Assembly (NCBI RefSeq): GCF_035582795.1
Contig: NC_134372.1
Span: 37,095,316-37,159,315, forward strand
Length of the DNA: 64,000 nt
Source of the DNA: Mycteria americana
Lineage: Eukaryota > Chordata > Aves > Ciconiiformes > Ciconiidae
Reading direction: 5' to 3'
In this document: one piece after another, positions 48,360-61,190 of the stretch
How positions within the stretch are numbered: position 1 is the stretch's first letter
Layout: each line of letters opens with the position of its first letter
The notes under the pieces: generated by a model
The model's database searches: none
What the model saw: only the letters and a program-made list of their open reading frames with translations
What the model was told of the DNA's origin: nothing
Translations under genes and position numbers: made by a program

Positions 48360-51194
48360 TTCTTGTGTGACCACTTGCACATCAGAGGATTTCCTAAAGG
48401 AGAAAATACCACCTCTATGACCACAATTCATTCCTGGTACATGCAATATTTTGTGTTTCAACCCGATTCCTTCAAATACAGATGAAAAACAGTGTCTTCA
48501 TTAAACAAGGCCAATGTAAATTGTTGTATACACTATACTATCCTGAAGACTCTAGCCTCTTCAGGGCTAGTGACATGCTCAGAGAGCAGGGGTAAGGTGA
48601 ACAGCTGCCAGATTTCTCACTTTTTATGAAGTACTCTTCATCTCTGTTCATCTTAAAATAAGAGCCTTTAAAATCGAATGGGTTCTGCCCTCCCTCGTAG
48701 AGGAGAACTGGGTAACATGCCAGGTCCAGGAAGACTAGCAGTAATGAAGTGTAAAAGACATGGGGGAAGCATGAGGTTGCTGGGGAGGTACCCACAGAGT
48801 TTTGCAATTACAACGTCTGTGCATAGGAGGCTTGTCTCACTTGAAAAGCAGCTACGATGGAAAAGCACCATGCCTCGACCATAGCTTGTGTATGTTTGTG
48901 GAGGGAGGGGGACAAGTGGGATTCTGCTCAGCAGGTCCCTCTTATTCTGCCTCTGTGTGGCACATGTATGAAAAAAGAACATTTTCACCTTGGGAGAGTC
49001 ACAGTATATAGCTGCCTGTTAGTGAAGGATAGTCTGTCGCCATTCATCCCTTCCCATTAAGGCTCGAAGAGGACAATGTTACTAGTCTCTGCCCATTCAA
49101 TCCTTTTTTGTTGGCACATTACTATTTTATCATTTTGATCTTCTCCTTACTGAAGATAAAAGACACCATGGGCGGGATTCATGAATGACTACTGTTATTT
49201 ATCGACCCTGGACTTTTTGAACATTTTTCCCCTCTGATTCATGAACCACTTTTCCATATTCGAAAAGCAGTTCATAAATCGTTCAGCACCAGCAGAAATT
49301 AATAATAATGAGTTCATTTACATAAAAGGACTCATCCTGCCAGTTGCTGATAATGTTTGAAGCCAGAACCTTGTCGGCAAACAGGATTTTTGCTGGCAAT
49401 GCAGGAAATAATCTTTTGTTTATAAATTAATTAAAAGTTACTTTTCCCTCTGCTTTTAGAGCTGCTATAAGGACATTTTGTTGGGCAAAACTTTATGCAT
49501 TTTCTCTTTTTTAAACAAATGGAATTGCCCAGAGTGGAAAGAGAGATTTTTGGTAGCATTAAGAGTCAGACTTTTAAGAGAGAGGAATGTGTTTTGATTT
49601 GTTTTCATTTTTTGAGTGAGGATCTCTTCTAAAGCCATTGGCAGCTGCATTTCATGAGGGTTTGTTTGAACATATTCTTTCCTGTGGATCTGTGTGTTCA
49701 TTCTCTCCCTCCCCAAGTTTCATTCTGAGTTTCAAATTCAAGTGAACTTAAAATCTCAGCAAGAAACTCCCACGTTTCCTCTGGACTCATGACAAACCCA
49801 CGAGTTTCACAGGATTTTGATGCAAAACTATAATCAGTCCCAGGTTTATTTTTGGACAGAAGGGATGAACCTGAATGAACATTTCCATAAAGCCAGTCAA
49901 GGGGCAGAATCTGTGAATGGATGTTTAATGTCAGCACACACATGTGGTGTATGTGTGTGTTTCATTGTGTTTGAATGCCAGGAACTAGTCTCCCTTCCAC
50001 AAGATGAGCTTTACAGAATTTACTCTACTGGAGCTCCATCGGATCTACATTGCTATAAGAGAATGAGGTTTTTAAAGTGTAAGGGTAGGGTTTCACAGCA
50101 CACTAAAGCCTAACCTATGTTGCAGGCTATTGCTGTGAGGAGAGGCTCGCTCTCCCCCACCCAAAGCCTCGTGGTCCTGCCGTGCAGTGGGACAAATCTG
50201 ACAGAAAAATAACACATACAACTCCACCCCTTGCATTTTCCTTTGGATCACCAGCCTGGCAGAGGGCATTAGTGCACATCCCTCACCTCAGCGCTTTCCT
50301 GCCTAGCCTCAGACTCCTCCAGGTGACTCCATGCAGCCAGGGAGCTAACGTGGCTCCTACGAAGCTTCTTCTCTCCCCATGTGCTGTTCGTGGAGACTAC
50401 ATGTCTACAACAGAGTTCAGTTTCCACTCCAGAGCCCGAGCCTACCGATTATGCACAGCAATAGCCAACATTGCCACATTTCAAGTTGCTTTTTGCATTC
50501 AGGCCCAGCTCTTTCCAGAGAAAGCTACGTAGCTGAAAAGCCCCATGCATACTGCTTTTCTAAGTTACACAGTAGAGCACTCAGATTTGCAAGGAGGTAA
50601 ATGAAATAGCCACATGAACATTTTACACAAAAATTGGCCTAATTATCTCTTAGTATTTTGAAAAGAGTAAAACATTTGAGTGTCAAGTATCATTGGAAAA
50701 GAGTGGAAATTCTTCTTAGCTTGTTTATTTCTTTATGTACACCAGCATTATCGGAAATTGTGATATGGGATATGATTTGCTGGTTTATTCAATTTCTTAG
50801 TGCTGGAATTTGTCATTTGGTATTCTGATTTTTATTTGTATTTAAGCTTTTGTTTGGCAAACACAGAGCAGAGTGTTATCACAAAGAAAGACTAGGAGTT
50901 GGAAATGTGTATTATTAGTCTGATCTGTGTTATATGTATGTATATGGCTTCAATAGCAAAGCTACTTTAAAAAACAACAACAAAAGGCCTGAATTGTCTG
51001 TTCCTACTTTTGCTCTTAATTGGCGACATCTGGGTTTGTTGGGATTGAATGAAACTTTTATTTTGTGTTTTTGAGAAGGAAGAGTTGGCTGACTAGTTAT
51101 CTTTATATGGTTTAATTTTCTCTCATGTCCCCTTCTCTTTCATTGTACTGTTTGAAGACTTCTAAGGTAAATATAAGGGAGCCAAAGGAGTTCT
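48360..51194. other. Upstream desert, segment 7
   Basis: No gene is seen. The one structured feature is a hairpin at 49236-49280. A short TG run lies near 49948-49962. Confidence 0.45.
49236..49280. repeat. 45-nt imperfect hairpin
   Basis: GATTCATGAACCACTTTTC and GAAAAGCAGTTCATAAATC are inverted repeats with 16 of 19 positions complementary around a loop of about 7 nt. A further GATTCATGAA lies at about 49175-49184. It resembles an old fold-back transposon remnant rather than a known RNA. Confidence 0.6.
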
Positions 51195-51380
51195 CCAGAC
51201 AGTTCACTGGACTATTCTGAGCTATACCGCTTACCTGCAGCATGAACCTGGGCAGCTCACTTCAACTTTATGTCTCCATCTGTAAAACGGAGTTAACGAT
51301 ACAGCTTAGAAAACTTTGAGATATGTTCACCAAAATCACTATATAAAGCCAATATATTATCTTATATTATTATTATTCAG
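51195..51380 (+). mobile_element. MIR-like SINE
   Basis: ACCTGGGCAGCTCACTTCAA, TCTCCATCTGTAAAACGGAG, ACTTTGAGATATG, CACTATATAAAG and TATTATTATTATT follow the full order of the family, including the GCGCTATATAAGTG-type tail and terminal TTA triplets. Confidence 0.87.
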
Positions 51381-51384
51381 ATCA

Positions 51385-54300
51385 CCTTTACTTTTGCACT
51401 AGTAAGACATGATTTTTCAGAAACAAGCTTTTATTGGAAATTTGGTATCCTTGTGAACTTGCAGTTACTGATGTCTGCTACACAGACACACACGCACGTG
51501 CACACACATGTTATATGCACGTGTAGGCTACGTAACCTTCTGTGTAACAAGTGGCATGTTGCTTCTCCAGTCTGCTTGATATAAGTTTGGGTAATTATTG
51601 ATATCACCAGCTATTGCCAGCTTATACCAGTGTCTGACCAGAACCAGATAGCACAGGTTTGTCATGGCTGTATGGGTTACAACATTTTATCCTTCCCTTT
51701 AGCAACCCTTTATAGATTTCACTAAAAGACAGGGAGATAAAATGGAGAATATTTGGATGGGGAACAGAAAACAGAAACTGGAATCAAGCTTCTCAGCAGA
51801 AAATATCTGAGGGAGAGGGGAAAGTTCTGTCTGTGGCAGCAAAATGACATGCCAAGCAGACTGAAAGCAACATTCATAATGTTAGGAGCCCACTTTCCTC
51901 ACTGCATAAATTCAAGACAATGAAAATGTAATGAATAAAGCATTTAGAGAGGTGATTGTGACAAGGACAGGAGTGGGGGAGGGGTGCTGGATCATACAGT
52001 CAACCACTTCAAGTGAAACTGTGTTTACCGCTGGAGAGGAGACATCAAACTGGGAAATAATTTAGGCTTAAGGTTCCCCAAAATACATTCCTTCCCGAGC
52101 AAGCGAACTGTCAAGTTGAGGCTGCAAACAGAATCAGGGTGCTTTAACTGACTGCGCAAGACCCCGATTCTTCATAACATTTAGCTACATGTAAAGGATC
52201 TTTAGCAATATGTAAAGGATAGCTATTGCACGCCAGACAGTCTTTTGAAAACATCCTACTGCAAGTGAAACTCAAGTATAAAAATGCATCCCCCCTGAAC
52301 AAATGCCTGTTGGGAGTTGCAAAGAGCCACTAAGTCTTGATCCCTGTAGGAGCTGCAGATGTTGCTGGAAGCCACTACTAACAAGGAGCCAAATCTGGAG
52401 CTGGAGCTGCTCAGCACCTCTGAGGATTTGGCCTTCGATTTGAGCAGCCTGCAGACCCCAAAGCCCAATCCTAGGAGGCTTCTGTATCATTCTGAATAAG
52501 CTTTAGGGGGAAAAAAAATCTGAGGCAAGCTTTCAACCTTCTCAATTAGTTTTAGTAAGGATTTTCAAAGTTATCTTCATAAGGAAAAGGGCTAGAAAAA
52601 GTAACTTGCTTAAAGGAAATCTGAAAATCTGTGTTCTGTTCCTGCCCTCTCCAAACATAGGAACAGAATTTTCAGTCATGGGACTGGTCACAAAGGCAAA
52701 TTGGGGAAGAAAGATATAAAAAAGGCAAATGATTTATTGTCAGAATCAATATGGAAATGCAATCAGGGCAGATGATTCTGTTACTCATTTTCACACTTCT
52801 GCAAAAATCTGCATGTTTTCTGTTTATCAAATAAGCCAAAGATTTTAAAACATCAAACAAACTTTTTGTAAAGTTCCTACCAAACACAGGAGATTCTACC
52901 AAGTGGTCTAAGTGGAAAATACTGTAGGCATCTAAAGCAAATGGCAAGTTTTAAGAAGTAATTGCTCTGTCTATGGCTTTTAGTTTCTTTTCTGTTTTTC
53001 CTTTGCTTGATAAACTGGAGAGCATTAGCCAGGAGATGCCAAATGTCTTACCACTGGTTTCCAGGGAGAAGTCCTTATCCTCTTTTCTCACTAGGGCTTG
53101 AAGCTGTAGTAGAAATATTATAACCTTCATTCAGTATATGCACTGCTCCAAACTTTGACAGATCATCAACTGGATTTCCCAAAATTCTGAAAACAGGCAC
53201 ACTAACTATGAGATTAGAAAAAATCCAAGAAACAAGAAATAGAAATCCCCAGCACGCTTAAGTTCTTTATATTCACATGATGACTTCTGAATATTGAGGG
53301 ATTAAGCCTTAAGGTGTATTTTTGGGATCACACTTTCAAGCTTCCTACACAATCATGAGACCTAGAAAGTTTTGGTTTACCTTTGAAAAAATTCTTTTTG
53401 CGTTTGCAGGAGCTGAGGGTTTAAATAAAGCATCAAATACCTTGAAGTTCATGATAAAATTGTAAGAACTGGCAACATTGCCTATGATAAGCAAGCAAAA
53501 CTCTGTTCAGAAGCTAGCAAAGGAGGAGGAGGCATAAAGTACTGTACAAGGCAGGAGAAGGTTTTGAAATGCTACTGGTTTGGAAAGGCTTCATTTTTCC
53601 ATTAGGTTTGCACTGTTGTGAATGACTATCTCAGCTTTCAGGTGCCAAGGCATGAGTTTTTTGTGGGACTCTCGGAGACTAAACCACTTACTAGCAATTT
53701 CAGTCCATTCTCACTCTTTCAGATTGTATTTGTCTTTCTCTTTTGCAAGTGATTTTTCTTTTCCCTGTCAGGCTTTTTCAATGACTTTCTTTTTACATAG
53801 CTCATTCCCTCCTTCCTTCCCTCAGGTCTGCTGTGCTGCTGAGCTACCAGGGGGTCCCAGCACACGTCCTTCAACTGCGGAGCACAGACATTCCCGGCTG
53901 GCAGGCAGAGGTGGGCAGCCAGAGGGTGCTGCCGGGGGGAACGCCGCCGGCCCGCCCTAGGCGCTTGCGTTTGCTGTGGTTCACCTCTCCCCAAGCATGG
54001 GAAGTCCCCTCAAGAGGGATCTTTCCTCAGGAGGCAGTCAGGTGTTGCAGTGTGTCCCAGTGAGCTGGAAGGCTCCTCTTTTTCTCACCCACCTTTTATC
54101 TGAGAAAGCAAAGAGCCCATCTATCTGACCCCTGCTACCACCAAGAAAATAAGTCTGCTCTCTAAGAGTGAAGGAAAGAAAAGGAGCAAAGATCTCTGTA
54201 TGAGCACGGCTGGTGTCTTGCACTAGTGCCACTGTAAATTAGCTGTATTTGAAGCAGGCCAGGCAGGTATCAAAATGTGGCTGAACTGGTCAGTTGGAAG

Positions 54301-54480
54301 GAGCATCTAGAGCAAGGCTTCCCAAACATTTTTTAACTGACGGATTAATACCAGCTCTCAAAATTTCTCATGTATCACCAGACACCAAATTTCTCACTGT
54401 GTCAAAAGGACCATTATTTCTAAGGACCTCCTCTCTATTCAACCATCTGCACTGTGGGAGGATCTTACCTCTGCTCCTCA
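51385..54480. other. Upstream desert, segment 8
   Basis: No gene is recognised. A CA/CACG run lies near 51481-51508. The isolated GC-rich block near 53825-53980 is listed separately. Confidence 0.45.
53825..53980. promoter_or_regulatory. Isolated GC-rich block with two CTCF-like motifs
   Basis: A sharply bounded GC-rich block in AT-rich surroundings. CTACCAGGGGGTCC (53844-53857) and CAGCCAGAGGGTGC (53916-53929) each match about 11 of 14 positions of the CTCF core in the same orientation. A polypyrimidine tract ending in CAG lies just before it, so a noncoding exon is another possibility. An open frame crosses it, but the protein is unrecognised. Confidence 0.3.
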
Positions 54481-54484
54481 CTAA

Positions 54485-54650
54485 GACAGACATTATTGAA
54501 CCTGTTCTTAAAATCTCTCTGGGACAAGACAACATAAATACTTTCTAGGGAGCTTCTTCCAGTGCTTCACCATACTAACGGAAGGAAGGAGAGAGGGAGC
54601 ATAAGAAGGAAACTCTGCCTGATATCCTTCACAGGATATCATCTCATGTT
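54485..54650 (-). mobile_element. CR1 LINE fragment
   Basis: AACCTGTTCTTAAAATCTCT, then CTAGGGAGCTTCTTCCAGTG and CTTCACCATACTAACG, then CTGCCTGATATCC match, in order, the antisense of the CR1 3' region (CCTGTTCCTGAACATCTC, CTGGGCAGCCTGTTCCAGTG, CCTGACCACCCT). Strongly diverged, so old. Confidence 0.75.
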
Positions 54651-57600
54651 TTTCCTAGCAGACATGAAAGAAAATGGAAGGCAGTTCTGTCCTGTGAGAC
54701 CTCCTTCCTCCCTTTGGCTCCTCCATTCAGCTCCAAGCACTCCCTTGCAATCGACATGGAGTGGTATTCTGGTGTTTCTAGAGCAGAAAGTTTCTGTCAA
54801 GCATTAGGAAACAACCTGAAATAGCATAAGAAATAGAAATAATGATATAAACCAACTGGAATATTTAATTCCACTGTCAGAAGGGATGCACCTGTGGGTT
54901 TAACTAACTGTTTCATAAGCTCTTTCAAATACAAAAAGGGTTCCATAGCAAATGATGGATGTATTTGTCTTAAATAAATGCAGGTAGTTATATATTTGGC
55001 ATTTTCAATTGGTGTTTTGGATATGTGATTATATGGTAACCAGTGTTAAAATTTTACATATGTACTTAATATTTACTTAATTTAGATATCTAGAAAAGAC
55101 ATGGAAGTTGCTTTCTAACTTTTAAAGATCACAAGTATTATAATTTTAAAACACTAGTACAAAGGTATAAAGCATATGGTATATGTTTTAACGGGATGTT
55201 TTTAAAAACTTGAGATAATGAAGAAAATATATAGTAAGATGTTAATTTGATGTCTCATTTGTTTACAGCCAGATTACAGCTGTGTCATAGAAGTGAGAAA
55301 TGGAAATGGACACAAATTTAAAGAAGAGATGTGGCTGATGAGGTCACTGGTGACCTCAGTTTCACTATTTGGTATAGTTCAAGATAGCTACTAGACCAAA
55401 TATAGAGATACTTCCACTTGTGCTCAAAATCCAGTCCTATCTCAGGCAACCAGAGTTCTATCACACAGTTTGTTAGATTACTGAAGACATATGGACACTG
55501 ATCAAAGCACTGACTATATATACCAAATGATAATATCACAACCCTTGTCATTAGACAAAGAAAGTCAGAATTGCTTAGTTAGGTAGCAAGAGCTTTAATT
55601 GTAGGGTTAGGAAAATTTTGAATGCAACAAAATATAGTATAAACTGTAATAAAATACAATAAAAACTATAACTACTTAAATTCATGTAATACTAGATTGC
55701 TTAAGAAATGCTGAGGGACTGCTACCTCCTAGTCTTCCTGTTTTCATTTACAGCAAGTTGACTTTGGAAATGTTGAAGAATCTGCATCTATCAGAAAATT
55801 GCTCACTTACTGAAACCAGCTATTTTTAAGGTTTTATTTAAAGGAGATAATGAATAAGAGTAAATTGATGTCAGGCATGAAGTAATTTTAACCAATACAT
55901 TCAAAGTCTATAATACAAAATATTGGAAAATTATATGTAGAGTAATCTAAAGTAATGAGATGTTAAAATTCCTTGGAACCTAGAAACTCTTCTATTCATT
56001 CTGTTGTTCTTTTTCTTTCAACCTCACTGTGGGAGGCTCCATCTCTGACATCTTTATATATGATGTTCTCATTTCAAAATGCCACTGAACCTTCAAATGA
56101 AAACTTGCCTATGATCTTTGAATACAAAAATACTTAAATCAAGGTTTTTATATTTTAGTGCACTCAGCCATAATATGCAGTGAAAGAATTTTGGTATTTA
56201 GTCTAGGTCTTATTTCAAAAGAAAGGAAAAGATGACTCTCAAAATGAAAACAATAGTTCAGTAGAATGAAATACCAGCAGTACCAGATAATTTCTAGACA
56301 GGATATTTTAAACATATATTGAAAAGAAAGGGAAATGAAAAACCCTTTAGAAAGTTAAATCTGGAGTAAAATACAGTATCTTCCTATAAGAATTGCTTAT
56401 AAATTGTCCTTAAAGAATGAAAATAGAATGAAGTAGGGCAAGCAGTGTTTGTACAGTATTTGCAGGTTGGCACCTATTCCCTGTGTTAGCATGGACAGGA
56501 CTTGAAAGAAGAGCTTTGAAGACCTACTCTATTGGTGGACATTAGAAGAAAGCAAGCAAGGACAGCTTGCTGTTCTATGGTGGAGACAGAATTATCACAA
56601 ACATACTTCTCTTACATGCTTTAAACCAATCCCTTTTTTTCTCATCAGGCTCTTGAGATTTTATAACTATAAACAGGTTCTGAGGCCATTTGCTAGGACA
56701 GACTACCTTCTATACTGTCCTCTGTTAATCAGCTATACAAACACAATTTAATATGACATAAACAAACTAAACCAACTGTATTAGTAACTTGATGGAATAA
56801 TGCAGATCTGCTGCTGAAGTCTCAAGTCAATCTTGTATTTCCTTTTTTAAGATTACCTCTTAAAAGTGTTGATTTCACATGTAATTGTCTGTCACTGCTT
56901 TCCTTTACTTTTGCTATTCAAAGTAAGACACACGGAAATGTGGCTCCTTATTTCTCCAATGGATAGTTAAGCTTAGTACCAAGCCTTTGTTTCATTTCAC
57001 TGATTGCAGAATTACCCACCAAATCTCAAATTGTACTTTTAATAGATTTGTCATACACAATCAGTTTTCAGCTTTCTAATGCACGTCAGAATTTACTGTT
57101 TTCCAGGAGGTCAATGCATCAGATGTGGAATTGTGAGTTTTCAGTTTCAGTAACCATTCACAGGCTAAGCGTTGCAAGCAGGCAGGATTAGTGAGTGTCA
57201 CAGTTCTTTTCTACGCTTGGGGTAGGTGTCCACTACGCATTTCTTCTTGAAGCTTTTACTGGCTTTGAGTGTCATCTTGGTTGAAGCAAGAAGCTGGCTA
57301 CATCACTGCTTAAAAGCTATGATGACTCAAAAGCTATGGTTGTTTCTGCCCTTCATCTTTTCAACAGTATTGCTGCCTGAACTGTAGTAGTATGCAACCA
57401 AGCTTGCTATACTAAATAGACTTCAAAACCACAAAGAAGTTAAAGGTTATCTACACAAAAATGTTCTAGCTGAACTGGTGGCAGAAACAACAAAAACACA
57501 GGCACCTCCTTCTGACAAATCCTAATTTCTGTTCTTTAGCATCACTGTAACTGATAAGAACAATATTAAGATTTTTTTTCATCTTAACTAGGTGAGTGTA

Positions 57601-60600
57601 AATGACTCACATGGGAGCTGTGCAGCTATGGGAAGCAGAAGAATGCACACCCTTGACATTTTATAGGTATGCATTAAACTTGCAGATGTTAGAAGTGCCA
57701 AGGAAGCTAGAGGAAGAATACTTACTGGCTGCAGTTACTGGTGCACAGCTAGGACCGAGTGCTCCATCCAGTACAGCTGCTGCCCTGTGTGTGGCAGGAT
57801 GCACTGCTCAGTTCCCTTCCCTCTGGTGCTGAATATTGCTGGCAACACTCAGCAAGCTCCCTTAAAGTGCACAGGCTGCTTGAACAGCATGTATAGGAGT
57901 GCTCTGGAGAAAAGTGAACACCTGAAACATTGATAACAAAAAAACCCCAAACAGTAAGACTGGTTTTAGTGGAAAGTGTATCGTACGGTTGCCCGTGAGA
58001 TACTGCTAAAAGCATACTTTATTTCTTGGTCTCTAGTTTCACTACTAGCTCCACTGATAAAAATAAAAAAAAAAAAAAAAGAACACCACAAGAGCAGTAT
58101 AATACTCGGAACAGCACTACTACAGACTTTTTTCATATTTAGTAGTTAAGTTCAGCCTGTAGTATGGTGTTACATCATGACAGTTGAACAAGTTAGTATT
58201 TGAGGACCACTAGACTAAGGACATGATAAATCACTATCCTTCATTTGGAATTATTCAAATGCTCTGACTTCAGCAGATGTAATCTGAATATTATTGCATT
58301 TGTATTCTGATATTTCAGGAATAGATGCAATAGATGAGGAAAAACATCAGAAAGGGGTGAAACAAGGCTCACATTTAGAGCACTAAAATTTTTTCAGGTG
58401 GTAATCACTTTTTGCCATTTCCAAATTAGTCTGAGAGGAAAACTGAAAGTTAAGAGAGTTACCAGTTTCCACAATTATTCCTTTTCACCTGAAGAGGATA
58501 TCACTGTCATCTCATCCAGGTATATACACAGATGTAAAAACTCTTACGAGATTATTATGGAATGTGAAGATACAGAAGAAAGGTATAGCTGTGCAAAACA
58601 AATAAATGAATCTTTCATGATCATTCAGAACCACTAAATAATATGGATTATTATGAAAAGAAAACGGTAAGGCATTTTCAAGTAATAAAACCAAAAATGC
58701 TTGGAAAAGTGTGTAAGCACCTACAAGTTTAGATACAACTCATCTGAATTTCACTTAAATATCCAGACCTGATAGTAAAAATTGTACACAAGTGGTCTTT
58801 CTTAAAGAGATTTTAATGCTTCCTTATTTTAGATACTTGGCTAAAATGCTGTAAAAGATACTATACTTACTAAATGGCTTTAGGATTTTTTGCTGTATTT
58901 CTTCCACCTAGAAATACGTAACATCACACACAAACAATTTCTACAGCAATAAGTGTACAAAACTTTTTCTAACCTCAACATTCACTATTCAGGTTCAGAG
59001 TGGTTTTTTGTCTGTTTCAGCAAAGGTTCAAGCAGCTCAGACCAGCGGTCCATATTTTAAAACTGGACATATTTTAAAAGCATTGTAGTTATTGCTCTTG
59101 CTAACTGAATTTTTCAGAAAGACATTAAAGACTGAGCTAAGTGCCTGAAATAGCAAGAAAACCAATTAAATATACAGCTATTGAAAATATCTATTCTAGC
59201 TGTAGAGTACACAACTTCCTTTCTAAGATTATAAATGAACGTATGGTGGGTTGGAAGGTATAAGTATTGGTTTGTCATTTGTTTATGATAGTGACTGCCC
59301 AGCAATGTATGTGGCAATGATGAGGTTAAAAATCTTCCCTGGAGTAACAGAGGAAACCTTTTCTTCCCCAAAGGTATTGCCTCAGCTGCTAGGAAAAGAG
59401 ACAAGTTCCTCCAGGTGAGGATGTAGGTGGGTTGATTGAGGCAGTCCAGCAATGAGGAAGCCTGCTGGGATCAATTAAGATGACCCAGATACAAAAAGTA
59501 AGGAGAAAGCTTTTGCTCCTTTATTGCTCCTGGTTTCCCACTCTTGACTCTAAGCTATGGGTTGCAGAACTGAGTCTTGAGGAGCACTGTAAGGCTGATG
59601 TATAGTTATCAGTTTGTGAGTTGAGTACCTTGAGAAATTAATTTCTCTGTAAGCAATAAAAACTCCTTCCTTTCAGAGCTGCATAATAAAAACATAAACC
59701 TCAATACCTAAATGTAGTTCCCCTTCCTCCCTCCTATACCCCTTTCTATTTTAATTTTTAGACCCAGACCTGACAATGGGATAACCAACCGTTCATCACA
59801 GGATGCAGAGCTAGAACTGTTTTCTCTGAACATATTGGCTTCTGGAACAGTTTTACCAAGAAAAAATCTAGCATGTTTCCTAAGTTACAGTATAATTTTC
59901 ATTATTTTTAGAAAAACTATCAAAAAATTAAAAGATATACTCTGTGTTAACAACAGAAAAATAATTACCATGCTGTGTTTAAAACTTTCTATGTAAGTGT
60001 TAGCTTTTCAACACTGCTTTGACAGAAGGAAACCTCAAGCTTCTAAGTCTAAAACTAAATATCTGAAGAAAGCTATATAGTGAAAAACAGGGATCACAAA
60101 AACCAGGCTTGTGTCAATATAGTATTGAGTGGTTTTGTTTGGGGGTTTTTTTTAACCAGTTTTTCAGTTTAGGCCACTCCTACCTTCCCCTCTGTTTCAT
60201 CTGATTAAATTCCCATCGCAGGCCACTTGCTCTATCATTCACTACGGAGGCAGTGTTTGAAGTACCAAAAGCAATATTCTTAATTATTGCCAGAGCCTGA
60301 AAAGGTAGAAGGTCCAGTCTGATCCAAACCTCCTCCACTTCCACATGTCACTAAACTCAGTAGACAGCTGTTTGCTTGACCTTAACTTTTCCCAGCTTCC
60401 AGGACACCTGGGTCTGTGCACCGGGAGTACTCAACCAGTCTGAGCAGCACGTGCTGCTAGAACTGACAGCCTTCACCCCAGAGCTGCACACCACGTGTTG
60501 GATGCTTCCTGCAATGTACTACAGCTTTCTGAATAAAGGGGGGCTACCATTTAAAACACAGTCTTTTTGTCCAATATCAAACCCCAAAACATTTAAAAAC

Positions 60601-61086
60601 AGGAAAATAGAGGGGGAGCTCAGTGTCCCACCCAGCAGAACTTCTCAGTGTAGAATGTTTCCTTTAGTAGTACCATACTCACACTTCTTCCTTTCAATCA
60701 GTCTCTTTGCACCTTTTATTTGAATGAAAGAGAGTCAGGGATTAAAATTACTATTGCCTGCTTCTCCTATCCTCCACTATATAATCAGGTACAAGTAAAA
60801 TCCCTGGGGCAGAACAAAGCTTTATTGACTGAAAGCAGACACAAACCTGTCCTAGTATAATTAGGGACAGTTTTGAATTGGTTTCAAGGGACTGTCAGAA
60901 ATAGACCTCAGAAAGGGATGCATGAAATGTTTTGTCTTTTGCAGAATCTCCAAATCTATGTGCTCTTAACAGCACACAAGAACAAATTCCAGTTCAGAAG
61001 AACAGAAAAGCATGAAACATATGAAGCGGCTTTGCCAAGGAGGAAACCCACTGTACACGAGAAGATACAAGCATTCCAGAGAAAGC

Positions 61087-61190
61087 GGGGGGGGGGGGGG
61101 AAGGGAACCCCCAAGAAAAAAAAAGAAAAAAAAACTTAGTTCTGGTAAAAAAAACAGAAAAGAACAGAAAAAAACCTCTCTCAGTTCTGA
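61087..61190. repeat. Purine-rich tract with a run of 14 G
   Basis: Fourteen G followed by about 90 bp that is mostly A and G on the plus strand. It could form triplex or quadruplex structures and is prone to sequencing error. Confidence 0.8.
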
